6,902 bases of DNA from Rhodocyclaceae bacterium (GCA_020849155.1 JADLGU010000408.1:1-6902), one strand, 5' to 3'. Counted from the first letter of the stretch, positions 1 to 6,332 are shown. Notes: generated by a model not told the origin, from the sequence alone. Numbers and translations are program-made.

Positions 1-572
1 CGCACCGGCAGGCGGATGAGGTCGTCGAAGTCCACCGCCTGGTAGGCGCGCAGGGCCTGTTCGTAGTCGGCGTAGAGGCGGGCCGCCGCCAGCCCCAGCT
101 CGTCCTCGGCCCGCGACAGCGCCTCGTTCGGTTCGACGAGCGCGTTCTTCCAGCCGGAGATGCGCCACTGCAACGCCTTCAGGCGCGCCTTGTCGGCCTC
201 CCCGGCCAGTTCGGCCAGCACCGTGCCGCTGTCGGCGGCGTCGAAGATGGAGAAGCGCGGTTTGAGGGCGAGGGCCTTCGCCTCCTGGCGCAGGATGCGC
301 GCCCCCAGCGCGTGGAAGGTGCAGACGTTGAGCGTCTCGAGCGATTGCCCCGGCAGCAACTGCTTCGCCCGCTCGCGCATCTCCTTGGCCGCCTTGTTGG
401 TGAAGGTGATGGCGGCGATCTGCTCGGGCCTGAAGCCGCGCTGCTCGACGAGATGGGCGATCTTCTGCGTGATGACGCGGGTCTTGCCGGAACCGGCGCC
501 GGCCAGCACCAGCAGCGGGCCGTCCAGATAGCGCACCGCTTCGCGCTGCGGCGGGTTGAGTGTTGCGGACAT
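1..572 (-). CDS. rep: Rep-type superfamily 1 ATP-dependent DNA helicase, N-terminal part (cut by window edge)
   Basis: Reading the minus strand from the ATG at 572-570 gives 190 codons with no stop before the window ends. The protein opens with the Q motif LNPPQREAV (Q9). The Walker A motif GAGSGKT follows at about residues 25-31 (K30, T31), then motif Ia ITFTNKAAKEM near residue 55 and motif Ib TFHALGARILR near residue 90. The segment VDFDDLI close to the cut is what precedes the DEYQDT motif in this family, so motif II and the rest lie outside. Rep is a 3'-5' helicase that clears proteins ahead of replication forks. Rep is preferred over UvrD because VITQKIAHL, FSIFDAAD and ISGWKNAL match Rep wording and the UvrD-type longer N-terminus is missing. 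The start is well fixed by the Q motif spacing, but no good Shine-Dalgarno precedes it. It lies 34 bases downstream of the DUF4197 gene on the same strand. Confidence 0.93.
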   Translation of the reverse strand, partial: MSATLNPPQREAVRYLDGPLLVLAGAGSGKTRVITQKIAHLVEQRGFRPEQIAAITFTNKAAKEMRERAKQLLPGQSLETLNVCTFHALGARILRQEAKALALKPRFSIFDAADSGTVLAELAGEADKARLKALQWRISGWKNALVEPNEALSRAEDELGLAAARLYADYEQALRAYQAVDFDDLIRLPV

Positions 573-582
573 CGAAAAGTCG

Positions 583-595
583 GTCCCGCCGGGAC
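583..595 (-). promoter_or_regulatory. short perfect stem-loop in the leader of rep (possible weak terminator)
   Basis: GTCCC and GGGAC form a perfect 5-bp stem around a 3-base loop. On the minus strand it is followed by CGACTTTTCG and then the rep ATG at 572. It sits after the DUF4197 stop codon. The four-T run is too short for a confident intrinsic terminator. The stem also takes up GGGA, the only purine-rich run near the rep start, so it could instead lower rep translation. The structure is seen directly; either function is inference. Confidence 0.3.
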
Positions 596-606
596 GGCGG
601 GGCAGG

Positions 607-1296
607 TTATTTGAGGGCGCCGAACACCTTCTGCAGCAGGCTGCTGGCCTGGCCGAGCGGATTCTTGCGGATCGCCCGCTCCTCCTCGGCGATCATCAGG
701 AACAGGCCGTCGAGCGCCTTCTCCGTGACGTAGGCTTCCAGGCTGGCGTCCTTCTTGTCGATCAGATCGAGCTTGGCGGCCTGCTTGGCGTAGCGGTTGT
801 ATTTCTTGGCCAGTTCCACCCGCTCGGTCGCCTGCCTGACGATGGGCAGGAACTTCTCGGTGAGCGGCGCCGAGGTGGTGCGCTGGAAGTACTGCGTCAC
901 CGAATCGTCGCCGCCGCTGAGGATGGCCTTGGCGTCCTGCAGGGTCATCTGCTTGACGGCGTTGAGCAACAACTCCTTCGCCTCCGGCACGGCGGCCTCG
1001 GCGGCGCGGTTCATGGTGAGGATGAGCTCGTCGGCATGCTTGCCCATGCCGAGCTTGCGCATCAGCTTCTCGGCCTTCTGCAGGTTTTCCGGCAGGGGGA
1101 TCTTCACCTTCGGGTTGCCGAGGAAGCCGTCCGGCTTGCCCAGGCTGGCCACCGCCGCCGTCGCGCCCTGGCTGAGCGCCTGGCGCAGCGCGCCGCCGCT
1201 CTCTTCCGGACTGATGGCATCGAGGCCGGCGGCCCGCGCCGGCGAGAGGGTGACAAGCAGGAACAAAGCGATGAAAATGCGCAGGGGATTGGCCAT
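607..1296 (-). CDS. exported DUF4197 family protein
   Basis: The gene encodes 229 residues from the ATG at 1296-1294 to TAA at 609-607. The N-terminus MANPLRIFIALFLLVTLSPARAA is a typical Sec signal peptide, with cleavage expected after residue 22 or 23, so the mature protein should be periplasmic. No lipobox Cys is seen. The mature part carries wording I associate with DUF4197: ALRQALSQGATAAV, then DGFLGNPKVKIPLP, then MNRAAEAAVPEAK, then DAKAILSGGDDSVTQYF. The C-terminal half looks all-helical and ends in AIRKNPLGQASSLLQKVFG. The family has no established biochemical role that I know of. The reading frame stays open far upstream, but this start is chosen because of the signal peptide and a GGAG seven bases before the ATG (plus-strand 1304-1307). 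It is divergent from the DinB gene and precedes rep on the same strand; a functional link to rep is not implied. Confidence 0.9.
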   Translation of the reverse strand: MANPLRIFIALFLLVTLSPARAAGLDAISPEESGGALRQALSQGATAAVASLGKPDGFLGNPKVKIPLPENLQKAEKLMRKLGMGKHADELILTMNRAAEAAVPEAKELLLNAVKQMTLQDAKAILSGGDDSVTQYFQRTTSAPLTEKFLPIVRQATERVELAKKYNRYAKQAAKLDLIDKKDASLEAYVTEKALDGLFLMIAEEERAIRKNPLGQASSLLQKVFGALK

Positions 1297-1344
1297 TGCG
1301 GGACTCCGGTGCTGAAGCCGCATTCTCGCACGAAGGAGACGGGC
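1297..1344. promoter_or_regulatory. 48-base divergent intergenic region (DUF4197 gene / DinB gene)
   Basis: This gap separates two start codons pointing away from each other. It holds the GGAG ribosome site of the minus-strand gene (1304-1307) and the AAGGAG of the plus-strand gene (1333-1338, six bases before its ATG). At least part of each promoter must therefore lie inside the opposite gene or overlap here. A TTGCGG (1296-1301) and CATTCT (1321-1326) with 19-base spacing is the best plus-strand promoter-like pair I can find, and it is weak. No clear operator repeat is visible. Confidence 0.4.
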
Positions 1345-1881
1345 ATGGGCGCACCGAGCTGGAAACAATACTTCATCTACCAGGCCGACTATCAGCACTG
1401 GGCCGACGAGGTCCTGTTCGAAAGCCTCGACCGGCTCGAGGCGAAGGCGCTGGCCGAGCCGCAGGGGCTGTTCTTCTCGAGCATCCATCGGACGGTGGAC
1501 CACATCCTGGTGGTGGCCGAGCTGTGGCGCCTGCGCCTGCAGGGCGAGAGCCCGATCGTCGACTTCAAGCGGCTGCACCATCCCGACTGGCGCGAACTGA
1601 AGAGCGCCCTGCGCCAGGAGGTGCGCGGCCTGCAGCACTGGCTGGAGACCAAGCCGGAGGCCTTCTTCGAGTCGGAAGTCGCCTATCGCGGCTCGGACGG
1701 CAAGGAGCGCCGCAACTGGGTGCGCGACGTGCTCACCCACATGATGGGCCACATGGTGCACCACCGCGGCCAGATTTCCGCCGTCGCCACCCGGCTCGGC
1801 GCGCCGGCGCCGGAAATGGATTACATGTACTACAAGCGGGCGGTCGATTCGGCACTGGGCAAGTCGGCACAAGGCGATTAG
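1345..1881 (+). CDS. DinB family putative metal-dependent protein
   Basis: The protein has 178 residues, normal for the DinB/YfiT-like four-helix bundle superfamily. The start is fixed by AAGGAG at 1333-1338, six bases before the ATG; the frame is open further upstream but only as antisense of the DUF4197 gene. The family's metal-site pattern is present: a His in the second helix (TVDHILVVAELW, H53) and the C-terminal signature HMVHHRGQ (H136, H139, H140), which normally supplies the other ligands. The N-terminal YQHWADEVLFESL is also typical of the family. Members include thiol-dependent transferases and hydrolases; the B. subtilis namesake is DNA-damage induced. The substrate here cannot be told from sequence. 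It is not related to E. coli DNA polymerase IV, which shares the DinB name. An exported protein of unknown function follows 22 bases downstream and probably shares the transcript. Confidence 0.9.
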   Translation: MGAPSWKQYFIYQADYQHWADEVLFESLDRLEAKALAEPQGLFFSSIHRTVDHILVVAELWRLRLQGESPIVDFKRLHHPDWRELKSALRQEVRGLQHWLETKPEAFFESEVAYRGSDGKERRNWVRDVLTHMMGHMVHHRGQISAVATRLGAPAPEMDYMYYKRAVDSALGKSAQGD

Positions 1882-1903
1882 CGATTCACTCGGGAGGTTC
1901 GCC

Positions 1904-2500
1904 ATGCTCGGATACCTCGGTCTGGCCGGAATGCTCGCATTCGCGGCGCCCTGCCTGGCGCAACGGCTCGCGGATCCGGGCCCCCTGCCGGCCGCCACGG
2001 CGCCCACCTCGACCACTCCGGCAGCGCTGCGCAACCTGGAGCCGGCCCCCACCCTGCCGCTGCTCGAAGACCCGCTCAAGGCGCTCGGGCCGCTGCCCGA
2101 CCCCGCGCGGTTTCCGCCGCGCGTCAAAGACTGGATGCGTCTGCGCGGCATTGGTCTGGCACGCGACGGCGAGATCCCCAGCGCGGAAGAGATGCCAGGC
2201 TATGTACGCAAGGCCGGCGGCGGTGTGCTGGGAAGCATGAACAACGCAGACATCGAAGCCGTCGCGATGATTGTCCTGATGACGGCGGCGAAGAATGCCC
2301 ATGAAGACCTCAAGTCGATCATGGAAGAAATGAAGGCCGCGAAGAACAAGGATTCGCGGCCGGACGATGGGGCGGACGAACTGGACTCGTTGCGCCTGCA
2401 AAAGACCGTGAATCGCCTCTCCAAGCTCACGAGCACGCTGAGCAACCTGCTGAAGAAGAAGAACGAGACCGAGCGGGAGGCTGCCCAGAACCTCAAGTAG
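1904..2500 (+). CDS. exported protein of unknown function with Pro-rich linker and C-terminal coiled coil
   Basis: I do not recognise a named family. The 198-residue product starts at an ATG with a strong GGGAGG six bases upstream (1892-1897). MLGYLGLAGMLAFAAPCLAQ looks like a Sec signal peptide cleaved near residue 19. The Cys at 17 is not in a proper lipobox, so a lipoprotein is unlikely. Residues 24-70 are rich in Pro, Ala and Thr and probably unstructured. Residues 112-147 form a predicted helix that starts hydrophobic (DIEAVAMIVLMTAAKNA) and becomes charged (HEDLKSIMEEMKAAKNK). After an acidic break (about 150-160), residues 161-195 carry regularly spaced Leu/Val (LRLQKTVNRLSKL and on) ending in a basic run, consistent with a coiled coil. 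The helical half resembles small secreted or surface helper proteins, but that is only an impression. It follows the DinB gene by 22 bases and converges on lipA. Confidence 0.82.
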   Translation: MLGYLGLAGMLAFAAPCLAQRLADPGPLPAATAPTSTTPAALRNLEPAPTLPLLEDPLKALGPLPDPARFPPRVKDWMRLRGIGLARDGEIPSAEEMPGYVRKAGGGVLGSMNNADIEAVAMIVLMTAAKNAHEDLKSIMEEMKAAKNKDSRPDDGADELDSLRLQKTVNRLSKLTSTLSNLLKKKNETEREAAQNLK

Positions 2501-2513
2501 GCCGACAACCCGA

Positions 2514-3452
2514 TCAGCTCACGCCGGCCTGGTGCGCCTGCAGGTCGGCGTGGTAGCTGGAGCGCACCATCGGCCCGCAGGCGGCGTTGGAAAAGCCCAT
2601 GGCCCGCGCCTCGCGCTCATACAGGGCGAAGACCTCGGGATGCACGTAGCGCAGCACCGGCAGGTGGTGGCCGGAGGGCGCCAGGTACTGGCCGACGGTG
2701 AGCATGTCCACATCGTGGGCGCGCAGGTCGCGCATCACGGCGAGGATCTCCTCGTCGCTCTCGCCGATGCCGACCATCAGGCCCGACTTGGTCGGAATGG
2801 CCGGATTGCGCGCCTTGTAGGCCTGCAGCAGCGCCAGCGAATGGGCGTAGTCGGCGCCGGGGCGCGCCTGCTTGTAGAGGCGCGGCACGGTTTCCAGGTT
2901 GTGGTTGAAGACGTCCGGCGGTTCGGCGCCCAGGATGTCGAGGGCGATGTCCATGCGGCCGCGGAAATCCGGCACGAGGATCTCGATCCGCGTTGCAGGG
3001 GAAGCCGCGCGCACGGCGCGGATGCAGTCGGCGAAGTGCTGTGCGCCGCCGTCGCGCAGGTCGTCACGGTCGACGCTGGTGACGACGACGTAGTTGAGCT
3101 TCATCGCCGCCACGGTCTGCGCCAGCTGCGCCGGTTCCTGCGCATCGGGCGCGAGCGGCTTGCCGTGGCCGACGTCGCAGAACGGGCAGCGCCGGGTGCA
3201 CAGGTCGCCGAGGATCATGAAGGTGGCGGTGCCCTTGCCGAAGCACTCGCCGATGTTCGGGCAGGAGGCCTCCTCGCACACCGTGTGCAGGGCGGCATCG
3301 CGCAGGATGCGCTTCACCTCGCCGAAGCGCGCCTGGCTGTTGCCGGCCCTGGCGCGGATCCAGGCCGGCTTCTTCAGCGGCGCCGCGGCCGGCACCACCT
3401 TGATGGGGATGCGCGCCGTCTTGGCCGCGCCCTTCTGCTTCTCGCTGCTCAT
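2514..3452 (-). CDS. lipA: lipoyl synthase (radical SAM)
   Basis: LipA inserts two sulfur atoms at C6 and C8 of the octanoyl chain attached to lipoyl domains of 2-oxoacid dehydrogenases and the glycine cleavage H protein. The product is 312 residues, normal for the family. Both iron-sulfur sites are complete. The auxiliary cluster motif is C59-x4-C64-x5-C70 (CEEASCPNIGEC) and the radical SAM motif is C85-x3-C89-x2-C92 (CTRRCPFC). The C-terminal RSSYHAD (about 297-303) contains the conserved Ser that ligates the auxiliary cluster. VVTSVDRDDLRDGGA and VFNHNLETVPRLY are standard LipA segments. The ATG at 3452-3450 overlaps the lipB TGA as ATGA, so it is translationally coupled to lipB and is the last gene of the unit. 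Its stop lies 13 bases from the stop of a convergent gene, without a recognisable terminator. Confidence 0.98.
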   Translation of the reverse strand: MSSEKQKGAAKTARIPIKVVPAAAPLKKPAWIRARAGNSQARFGEVKRILRDAALHTVCEEASCPNIGECFGKGTATFMILGDLCTRRCPFCDVGHGKPLAPDAQEPAQLAQTVAAMKLNYVVVTSVDRDDLRDGGAQHFADCIRAVRAASPATRIEILVPDFRGRMDIALDILGAEPPDVFNHNLETVPRLYKQARPGADYAHSLALLQAYKARNPAIPTKSGLMVGIGESDEEILAVMRDLRAHDVDMLTVGQYLAPSGHHLPVLRYVHPEVFALYEREARAMGFSNAACGPMVRSSYHADLQAHQAGVS

Positions 3453-4060
3453 CGTTCGATCTGCCTTTCCAGTTGCGCCAGCAGCTTTCCGCCGGCGGCC
3501 TGCCAGTCGTCGGCGATGCCGAGCGTGCGCAGCTGCGTGACCCGCAAGCCCGGATAGCCGCAGGGATTGATTGCCGAATAGGGCCCGAGATCCATATCCA
3601 CGTTGAGCGCCACGCCATGGTAGCAGCAGCCGCCCTTGACGCGCAGGCCCAGGGCGGCGATCTTGGCGCCGTCGACATACACGCCCGGCGCGCCGGAAAG
3701 GCGCTCGCCGCGCAGGCCGTACTCGGCGAGCAGATCGATCACCGCCTGCTCGATGCGGTTCACCAGCTCGCGCACCTTGAGGCCGCGCCGCGACAGGTCG
3801 ACCAGCAGATACGCCACCGCCTGGCCGGGGCCGTGATAGGTGACCTGGCCGCCGCGGTCGATCTTCACCACGGGGATGCCGATGTCGGCGAGCAGGTGTT
3901 CCGGCTTGCCGCCCTGGCCCTGGGTGAATACCGGCGGATGGGCGGTGAGCCACAGCTCGTCGGGCGTGGCGGCGCTGCGTTCCGAGGTGAAGCGCTGCAT
4001 GGCCCGCCAGGTGGCGGAAAAGTCGGTCTCCCCGAGACGGCGCTGGACCAGCCCGCTCAC
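3449..4060 (-). CDS. lipB: octanoyl-[ACP]:protein N-octanoyltransferase
   Basis: LipB transfers octanoate from acyl carrier protein to a lysine of lipoyl domains through a Cys thioester, making the substrate for LipA. The 203-residue product has the family motifs in order: HPPVFTQG (41-48), RGGQVTYHGPGQ (69-80), AKIAALGLRV with the catalytic Lys K133, GCCYHGVALNVDMDL (144-158), and INPCGY with the catalytic Cys C167. The start is a GTG at 4060-4058, overlapping the stop of the DUF493 gene as GTGA. It is chosen because MSGLVQRRLGETDFSATW aligns with known LipB N-termini; the next in-frame Met (residue 21) would remove the first strand. The adjacent Cys pair C145-C146 in the HG motif is unusual-looking but should not affect catalysis. 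The lipA start overlaps its stop codon. Confidence 0.97.
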   Translation of the reverse strand: MSGLVQRRLGETDFSATWRAMQRFTSERSAATPDELWLTAHPPVFTQGQGGKPEHLLADIGIPVVKIDRGGQVTYHGPGQAVAYLLVDLSRRGLKVRELVNRIEQAVIDLLAEYGLRGERLSGAPGVYVDGAKIAALGLRVKGGCCYHGVALNVDMDLGPYSAINPCGYPGLRVTQLRTLGIADDWQAAGGKLLAQLERQIER

Positions 4061-4320
4061 AACACCACCTTCACCAGCGGGTGGGCGGAGAGCTCGCGGT
4101 ACAGCGCGTCGAGCTGTTCGCGCGAGACGGCGCGGATGGTGCAGGTCAGGCCGAGGTAGTTGCCCTGGGCGCTGGGCCGCATCTCGACGGTGGCGGGGTC
4201 GAAGTCGGGCGCATGGCGCAGCACCGCTTCCAGCACCGCCTGGGCCAGGCCGTCCTGCCGCTGTCCCATGACCTTGATCGGGAAGTCGCAGGGGAATCGC
4301 AGCAGCGTTTCGTCACTCAA
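4057..4320 (-). CDS. ybeD: DUF493 (YbeD-like) small protein
   Basis: The 87-residue product is full length for the DUF493 family. E. coli YbeD adopts a ferredoxin-like fold resembling ACT/regulatory domains; the function is unknown, although the gene nearly always sits next to lipB. Recognised wording: LLRFPCDFPIKVMG (N-terminal strand), LAQAVLEAVLRHAPDFD (helix), VEMRPSAQGNYLGLTCTIRA (strands), and the C-terminal LYRELSAHPLVKVVL. The start is an uncommon TTG at 4320-4318. In this frame a TGA occurs four codons upstream and the next Met falls inside the conserved FPIKVMG motif, so TTG is the only start that keeps the family N-terminus (MSDETLL). It overlaps the end of dat by 8 bases and has no clear ribosome site of its own, which suggests coupling. 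Its TGA overlaps the lipB GTG. Confidence 0.94.
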   Translation of the reverse strand: MSDETLLRFPCDFPIKVMGQRQDGLAQAVLEAVLRHAPDFDPATVEMRPSAQGNYLGLTCTIRAVSREQLDALYRELSAHPLVKVVL

Positions 4321-5173
4321 CGGCGCGCATCACCGTCCGCTTGAAGTCCTGGTACCAGGCGTACATGGCGGCGAACACCGGCCCCGGCCGGCCCGTGCCG
4401 ACCGGCCGTCCGTCGAGCAGGACGATCGGCAGCACCTCCTTGGTGGAGGAGGTCATCCACAACTCGTCGGCGCCGCGCGCCTCCGCCTCCGCCACCGGCC
4501 GCAGCTCGGCCGCCAGGCCGTGGGCGGCGGCCAGTTCCAGCACCACGTCGTAGGTGATGCCGGGCAGCATCAGATGGTCCTTCGGCGGCGCCAGCAGCAC
4601 GCCCCCCTTGACGGCGAAGATGTTGGAGGCGGCGCACTCGGTCATGCAGCCGTCGCGGAACAGGATGGTCTCGACGCAGCCGGCCTCGACCGCCTGCTGG
4701 CGCAGCAGGCAGTTGGCCAGCAGCGAAGTGGTCTTCAGGTCGCAGCGCAGCCAGCGGATGTCGGGGGCGGAAATCGTCGCGATGCCCTGCGCGCGCTGCG
4801 CCGGCGGCGGCGTGAGCAGCGGTTCGGACATGATGTACACGGTCGGTGTCACCCGTGCCGGGAAGGCGTGGTTGCGCCGGGTGTCGGCGCCGCGGGTGAT
4901 CTGCAGGTACACCGACTGGTCCTCGCCGGCATTGCGGGCGACGATCTCGCCGATCAGCCGTGCCCACTCCGCCGCGCCGAGCGGATCGGCGAGGCGGATG
5001 CCGTCGAGCGTCTGGCGCAGGCGGGCCAGGTGCTCGGCCAGGCGGAAGGGCCGCCGCGAATAGACCGGGATCACCTCGTAGGCGCCGTCGCCGAAGAGGA
5101 AGCCGCGGTCCATCGCCGAAACCTTGGCCTCGGCGATCGGCATGAACTGCCCGTTGAGATAAACAGTCGTCAC
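4313..5173 (-). CDS. dat: D-amino acid aminotransferase (class IV, PLP-dependent)
   Basis: Numbered from the GTG at 5173-5171, the protein has 286 residues. It belongs to fold-type IV aminotransferases. The PLP lysine is K147 in LRCDLKTTSLL, and the cofactor-binding Glu is E179 in MTECAASNIF. DRGFLFGDGAYEVIPVY (Y32) and TRGADTRRNH match the D-amino acid enzymes: the R100-x-H102 pair corresponds to the Arg/His carboxylate trap of Bacillus D-alanine aminotransferase. That argues against branched-chain aminotransferase and aminodeoxychorismate lyase, the alternatives in the family. Expected reaction: D-Ala + 2-oxoglutarate to pyruvate + D-Glu in the cytoplasm. The chosen GTG overlaps the dacA stop as GTGA, like other junctions here, and yields MTTVYLNGQFMP, as in relatives; a second GTG at 5182 would add three residues. 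Its stop overlaps the DUF493 gene by 8 bases. Confidence 0.92.
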   Translation of the reverse strand: MTTVYLNGQFMPIAEAKVSAMDRGFLFGDGAYEVIPVYSRRPFRLAEHLARLRQTLDGIRLADPLGAAEWARLIGEIVARNAGEDQSVYLQITRGADTRRNHAFPARVTPTVYIMSEPLLTPPPAQRAQGIATISAPDIRWLRCDLKTTSLLANCLLRQQAVEAGCVETILFRDGCMTECAASNIFAVKGGVLLAPPKDHLMLPGITYDVVLELAAAHGLAAELRPVAEAEARGADELWMTSSTKEVLPIVLLDGRPVGTGRPGPVFAAMYAWYQDFKRTVMRAVE

Positions 5174-6294
5174 TGGAACCACAAACGCATCGTGTCCCAG
5201 GCCCGGCCGAAGAGGCCGGCCACCGGCACGGTTTCCAGTGCCACCACCGGATATTCGCCGAAGGGCTTGTCGTCGAGCGCGAGCTGCAAGGTGGCGATGC
5301 GCTGGCCCTTCTGCACCGGGGCCATCAGCGGCTGGTTGCTCACCAGGCTGGCCTTGAGCTTTTCGGCCATGCCCTTGGGCAGGGACAGTGTGAAGTCGTC
5401 GAGGAAGCCGGCCTTGACGTTGTTCTGGGCGCCCTTCCAGACCTTGAGCTGCGACACCGCCTGGTCCCTGGCGTAGAGCTTGACCGCGTCGAAGAACTGG
5501 AAGCCGAAGTTGAGCAGCTTCTGCGATTCCTGGGTGCGCAGGCCGTCCGAAGCCGTGCCCATCACCACTGAAACGAGGCGCCGCGAGCCGCGCTTGGCGG
5601 AAGCGATCAGGCAGAAGCCGGCGCTCTCGGTGTGGCCGGTCTTGACGCCATCCACGGCGGGATCGAGCCAGAGCAGGCGGTTGCGGTTGGCCTGGCTGAT
5701 GCGGTTGTAGGTGTACTCGCGCAGGGCGTAGAGCGGGTAGTGCTCGGGGTAATCGCGGATCAGCGCCGCCGCCAGCGTGCCCAGGTCGCGCGCCGTGGTG
5801 TAGTGCTGCGGGTCGGGCATGCCGGTGGCGTTGGTGAAATGGGTGCCCTTCAGGCCGAGCCGCTGCGCCTCGCGGTTCATCAGCTGGGCGAAGGCTTCCT
5901 CGGAGCCGGCCGTCGCCTCGGCCAGCGCCACGCTGGCGTCGTTGCCCGACTGGACGATCATGCCGCGCATCAGTTCGTCCACGCTGACCGGGCGCTTGGG
6001 CTCGATGAACATGCGCGAGCCGGCGGCCTTCCAGGCCCGTTCGGAGACCGGCACCGCCTGCTCGGGGGCGAGCTTCTTCTCCCTGAGCGCGCCCAGCACC
6101 ACGTAGGCCGTCATCAACTTGGTGAGCGAGGCCGGCTCGACCCGCTCGTCGGGGTTGTAGGAGGCCAGCGCCTGGCCTGTGGCGTAGTCCAGCAGCAGCC
6201 AGGATTTCGCCGCCACCGTCGGAGCCTGCGGCAGGATCTGCGAATGAGCCAGGGCGGAAACCGCCAGTGCGACAAGAAAAGCAAGAAACTTCAT
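5170..6294 (-). CDS. dacA: D-alanyl-D-alanine carboxypeptidase (PBP5/6 type, S11 family)
   Basis: The enzyme removes the terminal D-Ala of peptidoglycan pentapeptides in the periplasm. The 374-residue product starts at ATG 6294-6292 with a signal peptide (MKFLAFLVALAVSALA, cleavage near residue 16-18). All three penicillin-binding motifs are intact: S56-L-T-K59, S116-G-N118 and K218-T-G220. LLLDYATGQALASYN and MPDPQHYTTARDL are standard S11 segments. A PBP5 C-terminal beta domain occupies about 275-350 and the end, AGLFGRAWDTMRLWF, is an amphipathic helix of the kind that holds these enzymes on the outer face of the inner membrane. No strong Shine-Dalgarno is present; AAGG lies about 11 bases upstream. 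A consensus TATAAT lies 27 bases before the start. It is the first gene of the coupled chain and follows rlpA by 49 bases. Orthologs are also called dacC. Confidence 0.97.
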   Translation of the reverse strand: MKFLAFLVALAVSALAHSQILPQAPTVAAKSWLLLDYATGQALASYNPDERVEPASLTKLMTAYVVLGALREKKLAPEQAVPVSERAWKAAGSRMFIEPKRPVSVDELMRGMIVQSGNDASVALAEATAGSEEAFAQLMNREAQRLGLKGTHFTNATGMPDPQHYTTARDLGTLAAALIRDYPEHYPLYALREYTYNRISQANRNRLLWLDPAVDGVKTGHTESAGFCLIASAKRGSRRLVSVVMGTASDGLRTQESQKLLNFGFQFFDAVKLYARDQAVSQLKVWKGAQNNVKAGFLDDFTLSLPKGMAEKLKASLVSNQPLMAPVQKGQRIATLQLALDDKPFGEYPVVALETVPVAGLFGRAWDTMRLWFQ

Positions 6295-6321
6295 GGAGTT
6301 GAAACCTTGGAAAGGAGTGAA

Positions 6322-6327
6322 ATTATA
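6322..6327 (-). promoter_or_regulatory. candidate -10 element of a dacA promoter
   Basis: On the minus strand this reads TATAAT, a perfect sigma-70 -10 box inside an AT-rich island (AATTATA) in otherwise very GC-rich DNA, 27 bases upstream of the dacA ATG. Transcription would begin around 6315, giving a leader of about 20 bases. The -35 region at about 6345-6350 (GCGCTA on the minus strand) does not match TTGACA, and the TG of an extended -10 is misplaced. The promoter may therefore be weak or activator-dependent. Confidence 0.5.
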
Positions 6328-6332
6328 CGACA

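Noticed and set aside
1..572. Assignment of the left-edge helicase as UvrD or PcrA
   Set aside because: N-terminal length and wording around VITQKIAHL, FSIFDAAD and ISGWKNAL fit Rep better; the part that would settle it fully lies outside.
179..1354. 391-codon minus-strand frame spanning the DUF4197 gene and rep
   Set aside because: It is the shifted frame of both real genes, giving Arg/Pro/Ala-rich nonsense; the Walker A and DUF4197 motifs are in other frames.
1952..1954. Cys17 of the exported protein as a lipoprotein lipid-attachment site
   Set aside because: The preceding residues are AAP rather than a Leu-Ala/Ser-Gly/Ala lipobox, and a usual signal peptidase I site follows at once.
1297..2151. 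Long minus-strand open frame continuing upstream of the DUF4197 start
   Set aside because: It runs antisense through the DinB gene and into the next gene, lacks any family wording, and the real start is marked by a signal peptide and a GGAG. High GC content keeps such antisense frames open.
2532..3557. 341-codon plus-strand open frame opposite lipA
   Set aside because: Mirror frame of a confirmed lipA in GC-rich DNA; no ribosome site and no recognisable motif.
4376..4415. GC-rich inverted repeats (CCGGCCGG-like) inside dat
   Set aside because: They lie in well-conserved coding sequence and are expected by chance at this base composition.
4160..5476. 438-codon plus-strand open frame opposite dat and the end of dacA
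   Set aside because: Low-complexity Arg/Gly/His-rich translation with no domain, and a perfect antisense of genes with intact catalytic motifs.
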